From NCBI GenBank assembly GCA_023419095.1, contig JAEZYN010000027.1, positions 1 through 16,116 of the forward strand: a DNA stretch of 16,116 nt. The letters are read 5' to 3'. The notes beneath the pieces are model-generated. The model did no database searches and had not been told where the DNA came from. It worked only from the letters and a program-made list of their open reading frames with translations. This DNA comes from Bacteroidota bacterium. Its GTDB lineage: Bacteria > Bacteroidota > Bacteroidia > Flavobacteriales > Weeksellaceae. Numbering within the stretch: position 1 is the first letter of the stretch; each line of letters begins with the position of its first letter. Position numbers and translations under genes: made by a program. Below, in pieces: positions 7,914 to 14,497 of this stretch.

Positions 7914-8081
7914 TTGTTTTACCATTTCTGGAGCTTGTTATTCCATTTCTAAAGCTTGTTATATCATTTCCGGACCTTGTTATTCCATTTCTAAAGCTTG
8001 ATATATCATTTCTAAACAATGTTTTATCATTTCTAAACCTTGTTTTATCACTTCTGCCACTCATTTTACCATTTCTGCACA
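7914..8081. repeat. Eight tandem 21-bp repeats
   Basis: Eight consecutive 21-bp units with no spacers, beginning at 7914, 7935, 7956, 7977, 7998, 8019, 8040 and 8061. The approximate consensus is TTGTTWTATCATTTCTAAAG followed by C. Units 2 and 4 are identical; the core CATTTC is kept in seven of eight units and the last two are the most diverged. Because 21 is a multiple of three, the array gives a spurious open frame of heptads such as FRNDITS on the minus strand. It sits between the terminator of the copper receptor gene and the dnaK promoter. It is not a CRISPR, since there are no unique spacers. Function unknown; the period equals two DNA helical turns. Confidence 0.95.
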
Positions 8082-8107
8082 CTGAAATATGGACTTGGCC
8101 TGAGCAT

Positions 8108-8136
8108 TAAAAAAACACTCCCGTACAGAAGTGTTT
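8108..8136 (-). terminator. Rho-independent terminator of the copper receptor gene
   Basis: On the minus strand AAACACT pairs with AGTGTTT around a 10-nt loop and is followed by more T residues. It starts about 25 bp after the receptor stop codon. Confidence 0.85.
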
Positions 8137-8160
8137 GAATGAATATTTTTAGAAATTATA

Positions 8161-10200
8161 TTAAAAAGAATACGTGAAACCCAGATTAAAACTTCGTCCG
8201 CGTTCGAGAATGCGCGTATTCTGGCTGCCCGTCAGCGTGCGATTCAGATGTTCAGCGTAGGCACGGTCAAAAAGGTTGCTCACTTCCGCATCGATATAGG
8301 CATTGTTGAAAATCTCATACTTGCCGTGCAGGTCCACCACCGAAAAAGCCGGCGTCTGCAGTTCGCCGAAACCCGGATCCACACGATTTTGCCGCGCTGC
8401 GTAGCGGTAATTCACAGACAAGATAACGGGCGAAAGGTCGGCTTGCAACTTCCAGCGGAAATCGAGCGGGAAGATTTCGGGCAGCGGTTTTTTGGTATTT
8501 AAATCTTCGGCATACGTATAAGCGACGGCCATTTCAGACTTAAGTTGAGGTAAAAACTTCCAGTTCAATCTCGATTCAAAACCGGCTTTCATTGCGCGCT
8601 CCAGATTCTGCATCTGCCTCACACCGGGACTTTTCATAGAAGAAGGCATCACATCGGGACGGATGACGCCGGAAATATAATTTTGCAGTAAGGAGTAGAA
8701 AACGTTGGTCTGAAAGAATACTTTTTCACGGTTGTAGGTGAAGATCAGGTCGGCCTGGTTGTTCGTTTCAGGTTTAATGTTGGGGTTGCCCAAGACTTCA
8801 TAATTGTCATTGCCGACGGGGAAAAGATTGATGAATCTTTCCGTAAGGCTGCCACTGCGCTGCGCGCGTCCGGTCCAGATTGCGAGTTGGTAGTGCGGCC
8901 CGAAACTGCGGCTGTAGCCCACACTGATGTTGTGGTTTAAATCTTCGGGATTGGCATCGCCATACAGCGTTTGAAAACGTTGTGAAGGCGCCTTAGCTTC
9001 ACCTTTATTCAAATCCAGCCGTGCAGAAACCGTCAGCTTTGCCGAAGGAAGAAGTCGCTGATATTCTGCAAACCAGCCCACCTGACTGATTTCTGAATCC
9101 TGCCACGAAGTGCCGTCTTTGGCGGGCATACCCATCATCATGGGCATCACCATGCGCAGGTTTTCGGCCGCCTCATGACGGAAATCTAAACCTGTAAAAA
9201 GAATGTTGTCCTTCCAGCTTTTCTTTAATTCACCGCGACCGCCCAAAGTCAACGACCTCACATCGGAAATCATGCTGCGGTCCGGGCTGCCCATCGAATG
9301 ATCAACCACCGAATAGTAGGAATTAAAATCAAACTGACTGAAAAAAGACTGCTGGAATTCCGCTAAATGTTTGAGTTGAAACATCCAGGCTTTGTCGTAG
9401 ATAAGGTCCATCGTCAGCGCGGCAAACTCAACATTGCGGCCCTGATTGGTATTCACCTGCAGCGTGGTAAGGTGGTTTTCATTCCACCTGAAGTTTCCTT
9501 TTGTACCCAGGTTGTAGCGCAGAAACGCCGAGCGTACTTCGTCGCCATTGCCGTCTTTGTAGCGGTCGCCTTTTTGGTAAGAACCGAAAAGATTCCACAC
9601 CAGTTTCTTCGAGGTAAGTTCGGTGAAGGCTTCGTTCCGAAAAACCGAACCGTTGCTTTCAAATCCCGTCGATATACGTCCGCCAAAGGCCGGCTCATCT
9701 GTAAAGTTGGGTTTCAGAGTAACAAAGTTTATCGTGCCGCCAAAGCTGTTGCCGTGGCGGAAATGGTAAGGACCTTTGAAGATTTCAGCTTCCTGCACCA
9801 TGTTCATGTTTACGTGGCTTACAGGCGGATCCATACGGCTGGGGCACGCGTTCACGGCGTGTGCGGCACCATCGATCACAATGTTCAGCTGTTCATATTT
9901 GAAACCGCGCAACACCGGATCGGTGGCATAGCTGCCGGCTTTTTTGATGCCGGATATTTCGGGAATGGAGTTGAGAAATTTGCCTGCGTCGTGATTCAGC
10001 AGGTCTGTATTTGAGGTAGAGATGCGAGATTTGTTTTTGTCAGCCGCGCTGATCTTGACGATTTTTACGACTTCGATATTCCGGTAGCCGAGACTATCCT
10101 GAGTATGGGTCTGTGCCGTGGCAACAGACCACAACAGCAATGCGACAGACGCGGCACGAAGTTTCAGGCCTGTGTGGCCCGGATTATTTTTAGAGAACAT
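8161..10200 (-). CDS. oprC: TonB-dependent copper receptor, OprC/NosA type
   Basis: A 679-residue outer-membrane receptor with a signal peptide (hydrophobic 16-29), a plug domain (VLRGFKYEQLNIVIDG at 96-111, GGTINFVT at 154-161) and a beta-barrel ending in FNLGFTYSF with terminal Phe. NACPSRMDPP at 117-126 gives C119-x3-M123, and DHSM gives H301-x-M303; together they reproduce the CxxxM-HxM copper site known for Pseudomonas OprC, with nearly the same spacing as I remember it. A loop at 350-358 holds six Met in nine residues. No long N-terminal carboxypeptidase-like extension is present. NosA, the same family in Pseudomonas stutzeri, supplies copper for nitrous-oxide reductase, which fits the nos genes next door. 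It lies 75 bp after the Cys-rich protein gene and probably shares its promoter. Confidence 0.92.
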   Translation of the reverse strand: MFSKNNPGHTGLKLRAASVALLLWSVATAQTHTQDSLGYRNIEVVKIVKISAADKNKSRISTSNTDLLNHDAGKFLNSIPEISGIKKAGSYATDPVLRGFKYEQLNIVIDGAAHAVNACPSRMDPPVSHVNMNMVQEAEIFKGPYHFRHGNSFGGTINFVTLKPNFTDEPAFGGRISTGFESNGSVFRNEAFTELTSKKLVWNLFGSYQKGDRYKDGNGDEVRSAFLRYNLGTKGNFRWNENHLTTLQVNTNQGRNVEFAALTMDLIYDKAWMFQLKHLAEFQQSFFSQFDFNSYYSVVDHSMGSPDRSMISDVRSLTLGGRGELKKSWKDNILFTGLDFRHEAAENLRMVMPMMMGMPAKDGTSWQDSEISQVGWFAEYQRLLPSAKLTVSARLDLNKGEAKAPSQRFQTLYGDANPEDLNHNISVGYSRSFGPHYQLAIWTGRAQRSGSLTERFINLFPVGNDNYEVLGNPNIKPETNNQADLIFTYNREKVFFQTNVFYSLLQNYISGVIRPDVMPSSMKSPGVRQMQNLERAMKAGFESRLNWKFLPQLKSEMAVAYTYAEDLNTKKPLPEIFPLDFRWKLQADLSPVILSVNYRYAARQNRVDPGFGELQTPAFSVVDLHGKYEIFNNAYIDAEVSNLFDRAYAEHLNRTLTGSQNTRILERGRSFNLGFTYSF

Positions 10201-10229
10201 AAATATTTAAAATTTAATTAATGACGTAC

Positions 10230-10249
10230 ACTGTCCACGATGTGGCAGT
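10230..10249. other. Intergenic hairpin ahead of the copper receptor gene
   Basis: ACTG and CCAC pair with GTGG and CAGT around a GAT loop, with one bulged base, in the gap between the Cys-rich protein gene and the receptor gene. There is no T-run after it on the minus strand, so it is not a normal terminator; it may affect mRNA processing or stability. Confidence 0.4.
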
Positions 10250-10275
10250 ATTTTCTAAGATCAAAAAATTAAGTC

Positions 10276-10632
10276 TTAAATATTGGGAGGCGGATTGGGC
10301 ACGCCAAGAAAAACGGCGTTCACGGCTGCAAGGGTGTGCGGAGTTATTGCTAAAGTTCCGGAAATAAATTCCTCCTGCGGCACCGCTACTTCAGCTTTAG
10401 CAAGTGGGTAGAAATCAAAAGTGAAATGATTAAAACTAATGCGGTCCGAATTTTTTTTTGCGTCTTTGGTGACCTGGCATTTGCCGTGGCATTCCATCTC
10501 TGGTCGGCTGCGGTTTTCGCAGACGGTCTCGTAATAATCTGCGTTCAGATTATAATCCAGCAGAAAAATCAGATTCTTTGTGCCGGAAAAAAACACCAGC
10601 GAAGAAAACAATATGGAGAACAGCAGTTTCAC
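10276..10632 (-). CDS. Small exported Cys-rich protein, possible copper partner
   Basis: A 118-residue protein with a hydrophobic N-terminus (residues 3-25) that reads as a signal peptide or membrane anchor, followed by C38-ENRSRPEMEC-H-GK-C with C38, C48, H49 and C52 (also M46). Short Bacteroidota proteins with a similar C...CxGKC motif often sit by metal-receptor genes, as far as I recall; no function is established to my knowledge. The start codon is GTG, needed to include the hydrophobic segment; I see no ATG alternative. The -7 element at 10638-10645 lies only five bases before it, so the mRNA may be almost leaderless. It precedes the OprC-like receptor on the same strand, suggesting copper binding in the periplasm. 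Real gene likely; role inferred from motif and context only. Confidence 0.75.
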   Translation of the reverse strand: MKLLFSILFSSLVFFSGTKNLIFLLDYNLNADYYETVCENRSRPEMECHGKCQVTKDAKKNSDRISFNHFTFDFYPLAKAEVAVPQEEFISGTLAITPHTLAAVNAVFLGVPNPPPNI

Positions 10633-10637
10633 TGTGA

Positions 10638-10645
10638 CAAAATTA
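10638..10645 (-). promoter_or_regulatory. Candidate promoter -7 element for the Cys-rich protein/copper receptor operon
   Basis: On the minus strand this reads TAATTTTG, an exact TAnnTTTG match, five bases before the GTG start at 10632. No clear TTG at -33. The palindrome at 10675-10701 is centred about 55 bp upstream of the expected transcription start. Confidence 0.55.
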
Positions 10646-10674
10646 AGGCAATTATCATCCCGGAAACGCTAAAC

Positions 10675-10701
10675 TGTCATTTGTCATGATGACAATGGAC
10701 A
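10675..10701. promoter_or_regulatory. Palindromic operator candidate upstream of the copper receptor operon
   Basis: The core TTGTCATGATGACAA (10681-10695) is a perfect palindrome with 7-bp arms and a single central base. It extends to 13-bp arms (10675-10701) with two mismatches per arm and contains repeated TGTCA half-sites. It lies between the cytochrome terminator and the operon promoter. The arm spacing differs from a canonical Fnr or Crp box, so the regulator is unknown. Confidence 0.6.
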
Positions 10702-10702
10702 T

Positions 10703-10729
10703 AAAAAAACTCCGCCCAGTGGCGGAGTT
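10703..10729 (-). terminator. Rho-independent terminator of the lipoprotein cytochrome c gene
   Basis: On the minus strand AACTCCGCC pairs perfectly with GGCGGAGTT around a 4-base loop and is followed by a T-run. It lies about 20 bp after the cytochrome stop and separates that gene from the Cys-rich protein/receptor operon. Confidence 0.94.
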
Positions 10730-10747
10730 CAGCGTAAACCTATATTG

Positions 10748-11134
10748 TTACTTCTTTAATGTCAGGATATATTCAACCATCTTTTTGGCGTTTTCCGGAC
10801 TCATACCGGTGTGTGGCGTCATCGGAATCTCACCCCAGTTTCCTTTACCACCTTCGATAATCTTAGTTGCCAGCATATCGATATCTGCCTCTGTATATTT
10901 ATCAGCAACTTCCTGATAAGATGGGCCTACTATCCGCGCATCTACTTTATGACAGGTAAGACAGTCTGCCCCCTCAATAAGCGCCAAACCTTCATGTTTT
11001 CCGGCAGCTGCCGAATCTACCACTTCTACATTAGGTTCTTCGAGCATTACGTTGGTTTCTTTCCCGGTATCTACATTATCCTTCCCGCATGAAAAGGCCA
11101 ACATTAAAATTCCAATTGCAAGATATTTATTCAT
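10748..11134 (-). CDS. Lipoprotein class I cytochrome c
   Basis: A 128-residue mono-heme cytochrome c. Seen: signal peptide with lipobox LAFSC (lipidated Cys16), a low-complexity acidic linker, the heme site C58-L-T-C61-H62 with H62 as axial ligand, and M105 in GEIPMTPH as the expected sixth ligand. The pattern GADCLTCHK followed by VGPSYQEVADKY is typical of small cytochromes of the c551/c552 group. It would be membrane-anchored and carry electrons in the periplasm, possibly to nitrous-oxide reductase or a terminal oxidase. It is transcribed divergently from the nos operon across a 147-bp gap, with its own full promoter and its own terminator, so it is a single-gene unit. The partner enzyme is inferred from location only. 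Confidence 0.92.
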   Translation of the reverse strand: MNKYLAIGILMLAFSCGKDNVDTGKETNVMLEEPNVEVVDSAAAGKHEGLALIEGADCLTCHKVDARIVGPSYQEVADKYTEADIDMLATKIIEGGKGNWGEIPMTPHTGMSPENAKKMVEYILTLKK

Positions 11135-11152
11135 AACTATTTTTATTTAATG

Positions 11153-11183
11153 CAAACTTATTTTATTTTACTAAAGGTAACAA
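11153..11183 (-). promoter_or_regulatory. Candidate promoter of the lipoprotein cytochrome c gene
   Basis: On the minus strand TTG, a 20-bp spacer, then TAAGTTTG: both Bacteroidota elements with ideal spacing, 18 bp ahead of the start codon. The complete -33/-7 pair suggests expression without need for an activator. Confidence 0.65.
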
Positions 11184-11188
11184 GCAAA

Positions 11189-11207
11189 TATGACGATAAA
11201 TATCATA
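11189..11207. promoter_or_regulatory. Second TATGA/TCATA inverted repeat in the divergent region
   Basis: TATGA and TCATA arms separated by nine bases, directly upstream of the cytochrome promoter. It uses the same half-sites as the palindrome at 11215-11230 but with wider spacing, so it may be a weaker or degenerate site. Confidence 0.35.
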
Positions 11208-11214
11208 CCAAACA

Positions 11215-11230
11215 TATGATCTGAGTCATA
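11215..11230. promoter_or_regulatory. CRP-type operator candidate for the nos operon
   Basis: TATGA-N6-TCATA, the same 16-bp geometry as the CRP site TGTGA-N6-TCACA. Its centre is about 42 bp upstream of the start expected from the -7 element at 11253-11260, the usual place for a Crp/Fnr-family activator that contacts RNA polymerase directly. Confidence 0.55.
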
Positions 11231-11252
11231 CGCGCTTGGGCATAAAACTTTC

Positions 11253-11260
11253 TACTTTTG
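11253..11260 (+). promoter_or_regulatory. Candidate promoter -7 element of the nos operon
   Basis: TACTTTTG is an exact TAnnTTTG match 21 bp before the first nos-operon gene. The nearest TTG is only 14 bp upstream, so a proper -33 element is lacking, consistent with activator dependence. Confidence 0.6.
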
Positions 11261-11281
11261 AGGTATAAAAATAATTAAATT

Positions 11282-11779
11282 ATGAAGTCATTAAAGACCG
11301 TTGCACTAGCAACATTCGCATTTGCCCTGTTTTCATGCGGAGGCGACCAGAAATCAGACTCAATCCCAACCGCCTCAGGCACAGACACTCCGGCAGCTTC
11401 TGAAGCGCCTGCTGCAGGTGCTGACGCCTCGGCTTACGATCCGAAGAGAGGATTGGGTCCACACGAAAATGTAGACGTAAGCAAATTTGATCCTGCCATG
11501 GCCGCGGCGGGTAAAAAGATTGCTGACGTGAAATGTACATCCTGTCACAAACCTACCGACGAGAAGCTTGTAGGTCCGGGCTGGAAGGGTGTTACCCAAA
11601 GACAGACACCGGAATGGATCATGAACTTTATCAGCAATCCAGATCCGATGATCGACGTGGATCCGGAACTTCAGAAGCAGCTTGAGCTGTGTCTTGTAAG
11701 AATGCCAAACCAAGGACTGGCAGACAGCGAGGCACGCGAAATTCTAGAGTACATGCGCGAAATTGACGGCGCGAAGTAA
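11282..11779 (+). CDS. Lipoprotein cytochrome c of the nos operon
   Basis: A 165-residue mono-heme cytochrome c that opens the nos operon. Seen: signal peptide with lipobox ALFSC (Cys19), an Ala/Ser/Pro-rich tether to about residue 50, the heme site C85-T-S-C88-H89, and M141 in LVRMPNQGL as likely axial ligand. GPGWKGVTQRQTPEWIMNFI and the C-terminal EILEYMREID are normal for class I cytochromes. It should be anchored in the membrane and deliver electrons to the CuA site of NosZ, the next gene 38 bp downstream. Clade II nos clusters commonly encode their own cytochromes, but the exact electron route in flavobacteria is inference. The first codons (MKSLK) match those of NosZ, which may only reflect similar signal peptides. 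Promoter at 11253-11260; no Shine-Dalgarno seen. Confidence 0.93.
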   Translation: MKSLKTVALATFAFALFSCGGDQKSDSIPTASGTDTPAASEAPAAGADASAYDPKRGLGPHENVDVSKFDPAMAAAGKKIADVKCTSCHKPTDEKLVGPGWKGVTQRQTPEWIMNFISNPDPMIDVDPELQKQLELCLVRMPNQGLADSEAREILEYMREIDGAK

Positions 11780-11817
11780 TTCTCCGGTTACTTAAAAAAA
11801 CAAAAATCAAATATATA

Positions 11818-13818
11818 ATGAAAAGTCTTAAATTATTTGGACTGGCATCCGTAGTGGCCTTAAGTGCCATTACAGGATGCAAACCAAAAGGTACTGAAAC
11901 TGCAGTAAGCGGTGACGCGGCTCAGAAAGTTTATGTAGCTCCCGGTAAATATGATGAGTTCTACAACTTTGTGAGCGGTGGCTTCAACGGGCAAGTCAAT
12001 GTTTACGGTCTGCCGAGCGGACGCCTCCTGAAAGTACTGCCTGTATTCTCTCAAAACCCTGAAAATGGGTACGGATACAGCGAAGAAACAAAACCAATGC
12101 TGCAGACCTCACACGGCTTCATTCCGTGGGATGACCAGCACCACCTTTCGCTTTCGCAGACCAATGCCGAAGTGGACGGAAGATGGCTTTTTGCGAACGC
12201 GAACAACACGCCGCGCGTAGCCAGACTCGACCTTAAAACCTTCAAGACGGTAGAGATTCTTGAACTTCCGAATTCTGCGGGTAACCACTCTTCGCCTTTC
12301 CTTACAGAAAACACCGAGTTTGTGGTTGCAGGCACACGTTTCGCCGTACCAATGGATGATGTGAATGGTGATGTACCGATTGATACGTTTAAAGAAAATT
12401 TTAAAGGCGTACTTTCATTTATAGGAATTGACCAACAAACGGGTGATATGGATCTAACCTTCCAGATCGAAGCACCGGGTATCAACTTTGACCTGTCGCA
12501 CGCCGGCAAAGGCAAATCCAAAGACTGGTTTTTCTTCTCTTGTTACAACTCCGAAAAAGCCAACACTTTGCTTGAAGTGAATGCATCTCAGAATGACAAA
12601 GACTTCATCATGGCAGTGAACTGGAGAAAAGCAGCTGAACTGGTGAAAGCAGGCAAAGGACGCAAAGTAGTGACCAACTACGCGCACAACAAATGGGATG
12701 AGAGCACGCACAGCGCGACCTCTACCATGAAAAAAGAAGTCACAGTACTATCTGTAGAAGACATGAAGGATGCAATGTTCATGATTCCTTGTCCTAAATC
12801 TCCACACGGCTGCGATGTAGACCCAACAGGTGAATATATCATCGGTTCCGGCAAACTGGCCGCACTGATCCCTGTTTTCAGTTTTGACAAAATCCAGAAA
12901 GCGATCGCGGATAAAGCATTTGCGGGAGAATATGACGGCGTACAGGTAATCAAATATGAAGCAGCACTTTACGGTGAGGTACAGAAACCAGGTTTAGGCC
13001 CGCTTCACACCGAATTTGACGGAAAAGGAAATGCGTATACATCCATGTTCGTTTCTTCTGAAGTCGTGAAATGGAACATTAAAGACCTGAAAGTATTAGA
13101 CAGAACACCAACGTTCTATTCCGTAGGTCACTTAATGATTCCTGGCGGTGATTCGGGCAAACCATTCGGGAAATATCTGGTAGCATATAACAAAATCACC
13201 AAAGACCGCTACCTACCAACAGGTCCGGAGCTGGCACAGTCGGCACAACTCTATGACATCAGCGGTGACAAGATGCAGCTCCTGCTCGATTTCCCAACCT
13301 TTGGCGAGCCACATTACGCACAGGCACTGCCAGGAGAAATGATCTCGAAAAATCAGGTGAAATTCTTTAAAATAGCTGATAATAAACATCCATACGCTAC
13401 CAAAGGTGAGGCTGAAAGTAAGGTCGTGCGCGAAGGTAATAAGGTACATGTCTACATGACCTCCATCCGTTCCCACTTTGCACCGGATAATATCGAAGGC
13501 ATCCGCGTAGGTGACGAAGTTTATTTCCACGTAACCAACCTTGAACAGGATTGGGATGTACCGCACGGTTTCGCGATCTTAGGAAACGAGAATGCAGAAC
13601 TTCTCATCATGCCGGGTGAAACCTGCACGCTGAAATGGATTCCGAAGAAAGCAGGAATGTTCCCGATGTACTGTACAGACTTCTGCAGCGCACTGCACCA
13701 GGAAATGCAGGGATACGTAAGGGTATCGCCGGCAGGTAGCAACACTCCGCTTATATACTCACTGAACAACAAAAAAGACAACGCACAAAGCCCTGTAAAA
13801 TCAGGAGAAACTAAATAA
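11818..13818 (+). CDS. nosZ: Nitrous-oxide reductase NosZ, clade II
   Basis: A 666-residue periplasmic multicopper enzyme that reduces N2O to N2, the last step of denitrification. Seen: the catalytic CuZ propeller has DDQHH (H108-H109), GNHSSP, SPHGCD, GPLHTEF, GHLMIPGG and EPHYAQ, giving the expected set of His ligands. The C-terminal cupredoxin domain has DVPHGF (H583) and C619-x3-C623-x3-H627-x2-M630 for the binuclear CuA electron-entry site. The N-terminus is a Sec signal with a lipobox (AITGC, Cys21) and no twin-arginine motif, which marks the clade II (atypical) form and predicts a lipid-anchored enzyme. A 9-bp hairpin follows the gene inside the operon. All catalytic motifs look intact. 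Confidence 0.98.
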   Translation: MKSLKLFGLASVVALSAITGCKPKGTETAVSGDAAQKVYVAPGKYDEFYNFVSGGFNGQVNVYGLPSGRLLKVLPVFSQNPENGYGYSEETKPMLQTSHGFIPWDDQHHLSLSQTNAEVDGRWLFANANNTPRVARLDLKTFKTVEILELPNSAGNHSSPFLTENTEFVVAGTRFAVPMDDVNGDVPIDTFKENFKGVLSFIGIDQQTGDMDLTFQIEAPGINFDLSHAGKGKSKDWFFFSCYNSEKANTLLEVNASQNDKDFIMAVNWRKAAELVKAGKGRKVVTNYAHNKWDESTHSATSTMKKEVTVLSVEDMKDAMFMIPCPKSPHGCDVDPTGEYIIGSGKLAALIPVFSFDKIQKAIADKAFAGEYDGVQVIKYEAALYGEVQKPGLGPLHTEFDGKGNAYTSMFVSSEVVKWNIKDLKVLDRTPTFYSVGHLMIPGGDSGKPFGKYLVAYNKITKDRYLPTGPELAQSAQLYDISGDKMQLLLDFPTFGEPHYAQALPGEMISKNQVKFFKIADNKHPYATKGEAESKVVREGNKVHVYMTSIRSHFAPDNIEGIRVGDEVYFHVTNLEQDWDVPHGFAILGNENAELLIMPGETCTLKWIPKKAGMFPMYCTDFCSALHQEMQGYVRVSPAGSNTPLIYSLNNKKDNAQSPVKSGETK

Positions 13819-13831
13819 CAGTTTAGTAACA

Positions 13832-13858
13832 AAGGGCAGAGTTTTCTGCCCTTCTTTA
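13832..13858 (+). terminator. Intra-operon hairpin after nosZ
   Basis: AAGGGCAGA pairs perfectly with TCTGCCCTT around a GTTT loop, followed by CTTTAATTT, a weak T-rich tail. It starts 13 bp after the nosZ stop and ends before the next gene at 13870. It probably acts as a partial terminator or as an mRNA-stabilising end that raises nosZ output relative to downstream genes. Confidence 0.7.
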
Positions 13859-13869
13859 ATTTAACCGAC

Positions 13870-14466
13870 ATGAAAAATACTGGCTTATCTAAGTTTACAC
13901 GCATTCTGTTAGCCGTATGTGGAATCGCGCTGGTTATTTCAATATTTGTTCCGCTGTGGTCTATCTATCTGGAGGCGCCGCAGTACCCTGAGGGACTTTC
14001 GATGTTTCTCTGGGCAAATAAGATCACCGGCGAATATGAGATCATCAACGGGCTAAATCATTATATCGGTATGAAGACCATTCACCCGGAAGATTTTTGG
14101 GAATTTAAGGTTTTACCTTATGCGTTAGGTTTTTTCGCGCTGCTGTGCTTTTTGGCCGCAATGCTGAACCGAAAAATCTGGCTCTACATCACCGCGGTGG
14201 TTTTTATGATTTTTGGTGTGGCATTTATGGTTGATTTCTGGCTTTGGGAATATGATTATGGTCATAACCTGGATCCGAATGCGGCCATCGTAGTGCCCGG
14301 CATGTCATATCAGCCACCATTAATCGGCTTCAAGCAACTTCTCAATTTCGGTGCGTACTCTTACCCCAATATCGGTGGCGGAATCATGTTTGGCGTTGCC
14401 GTTATTTTGGCTACCTTAGCTGTAATTGAATACAGAAAACCCGACACAGAGCCTGTTTCAGCATAG
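13870..14466 (+). CDS. nosB: NosB-like integral membrane protein
   Basis: A 198-residue membrane protein with about four hydrophobic segments: roughly 11-33, 81-99, 103-126 and 169-187. It lies directly after nosZ, the position occupied by nosB in clade II nos clusters such as that of Wolinella succinogenes; NosB is a membrane protein of unknown function. The assignment rests on position, topology and general recognition of sequences such as PLWSIYLEAPQYPEGL, not on an alignment. Seen between segments 1 and 2: NHYIGMKTIH, giving H64-x3-M68-x3-H72, a spacing that could bind a metal. GHNLDP (H132) and PGMSYQPP (M145) lie before the last segment. A role in copper delivery or electron transfer to NosZ is possible but unproven. 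Confidence 0.7.
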   Translation: MKNTGLSKFTRILLAVCGIALVISIFVPLWSIYLEAPQYPEGLSMFLWANKITGEYEIINGLNHYIGMKTIHPEDFWEFKVLPYALGFFALLCFLAAMLNRKIWLYITAVVFMIFGVAFMVDFWLWEYDYGHNLDPNAAIVVPGMSYQPPLIGFKQLLNFGAYSYPNIGGGIMFGVAVILATLAVIEYRKPDTEPVSA

Positions 14467-14497
14467 AAATATTTAATTTAACTCAAAAAAATACAGA

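Noticed and set aside
7914..8081. Repeat array as a CRISPR
   Set aside because: The units are contiguous with no unique spacers, and no cas genes are present.
7888..8082. Minus-strand 64-codon frame with heptads such as FRNDITS
   Set aside because: It is created by the 21-bp repeats, whose period is a multiple of three. There is no promoter, signal or family likeness, so it is treated as non-coding repeat.
9367..10014. Plus-strand 215-codon open frame inside the copper receptor gene
   Set aside because: It is antisense to a receptor with intact plug, barrel and copper motifs; no recognisable domain.
10681..10695. Palindrome as a canonical Fnr box
   Set aside because: An Fnr box is TTGAT-N4-ATCAA (14 bp); here the arms are TTGTCAT/ATGACAA around one base (15 bp), so the half-sites and spacing differ.
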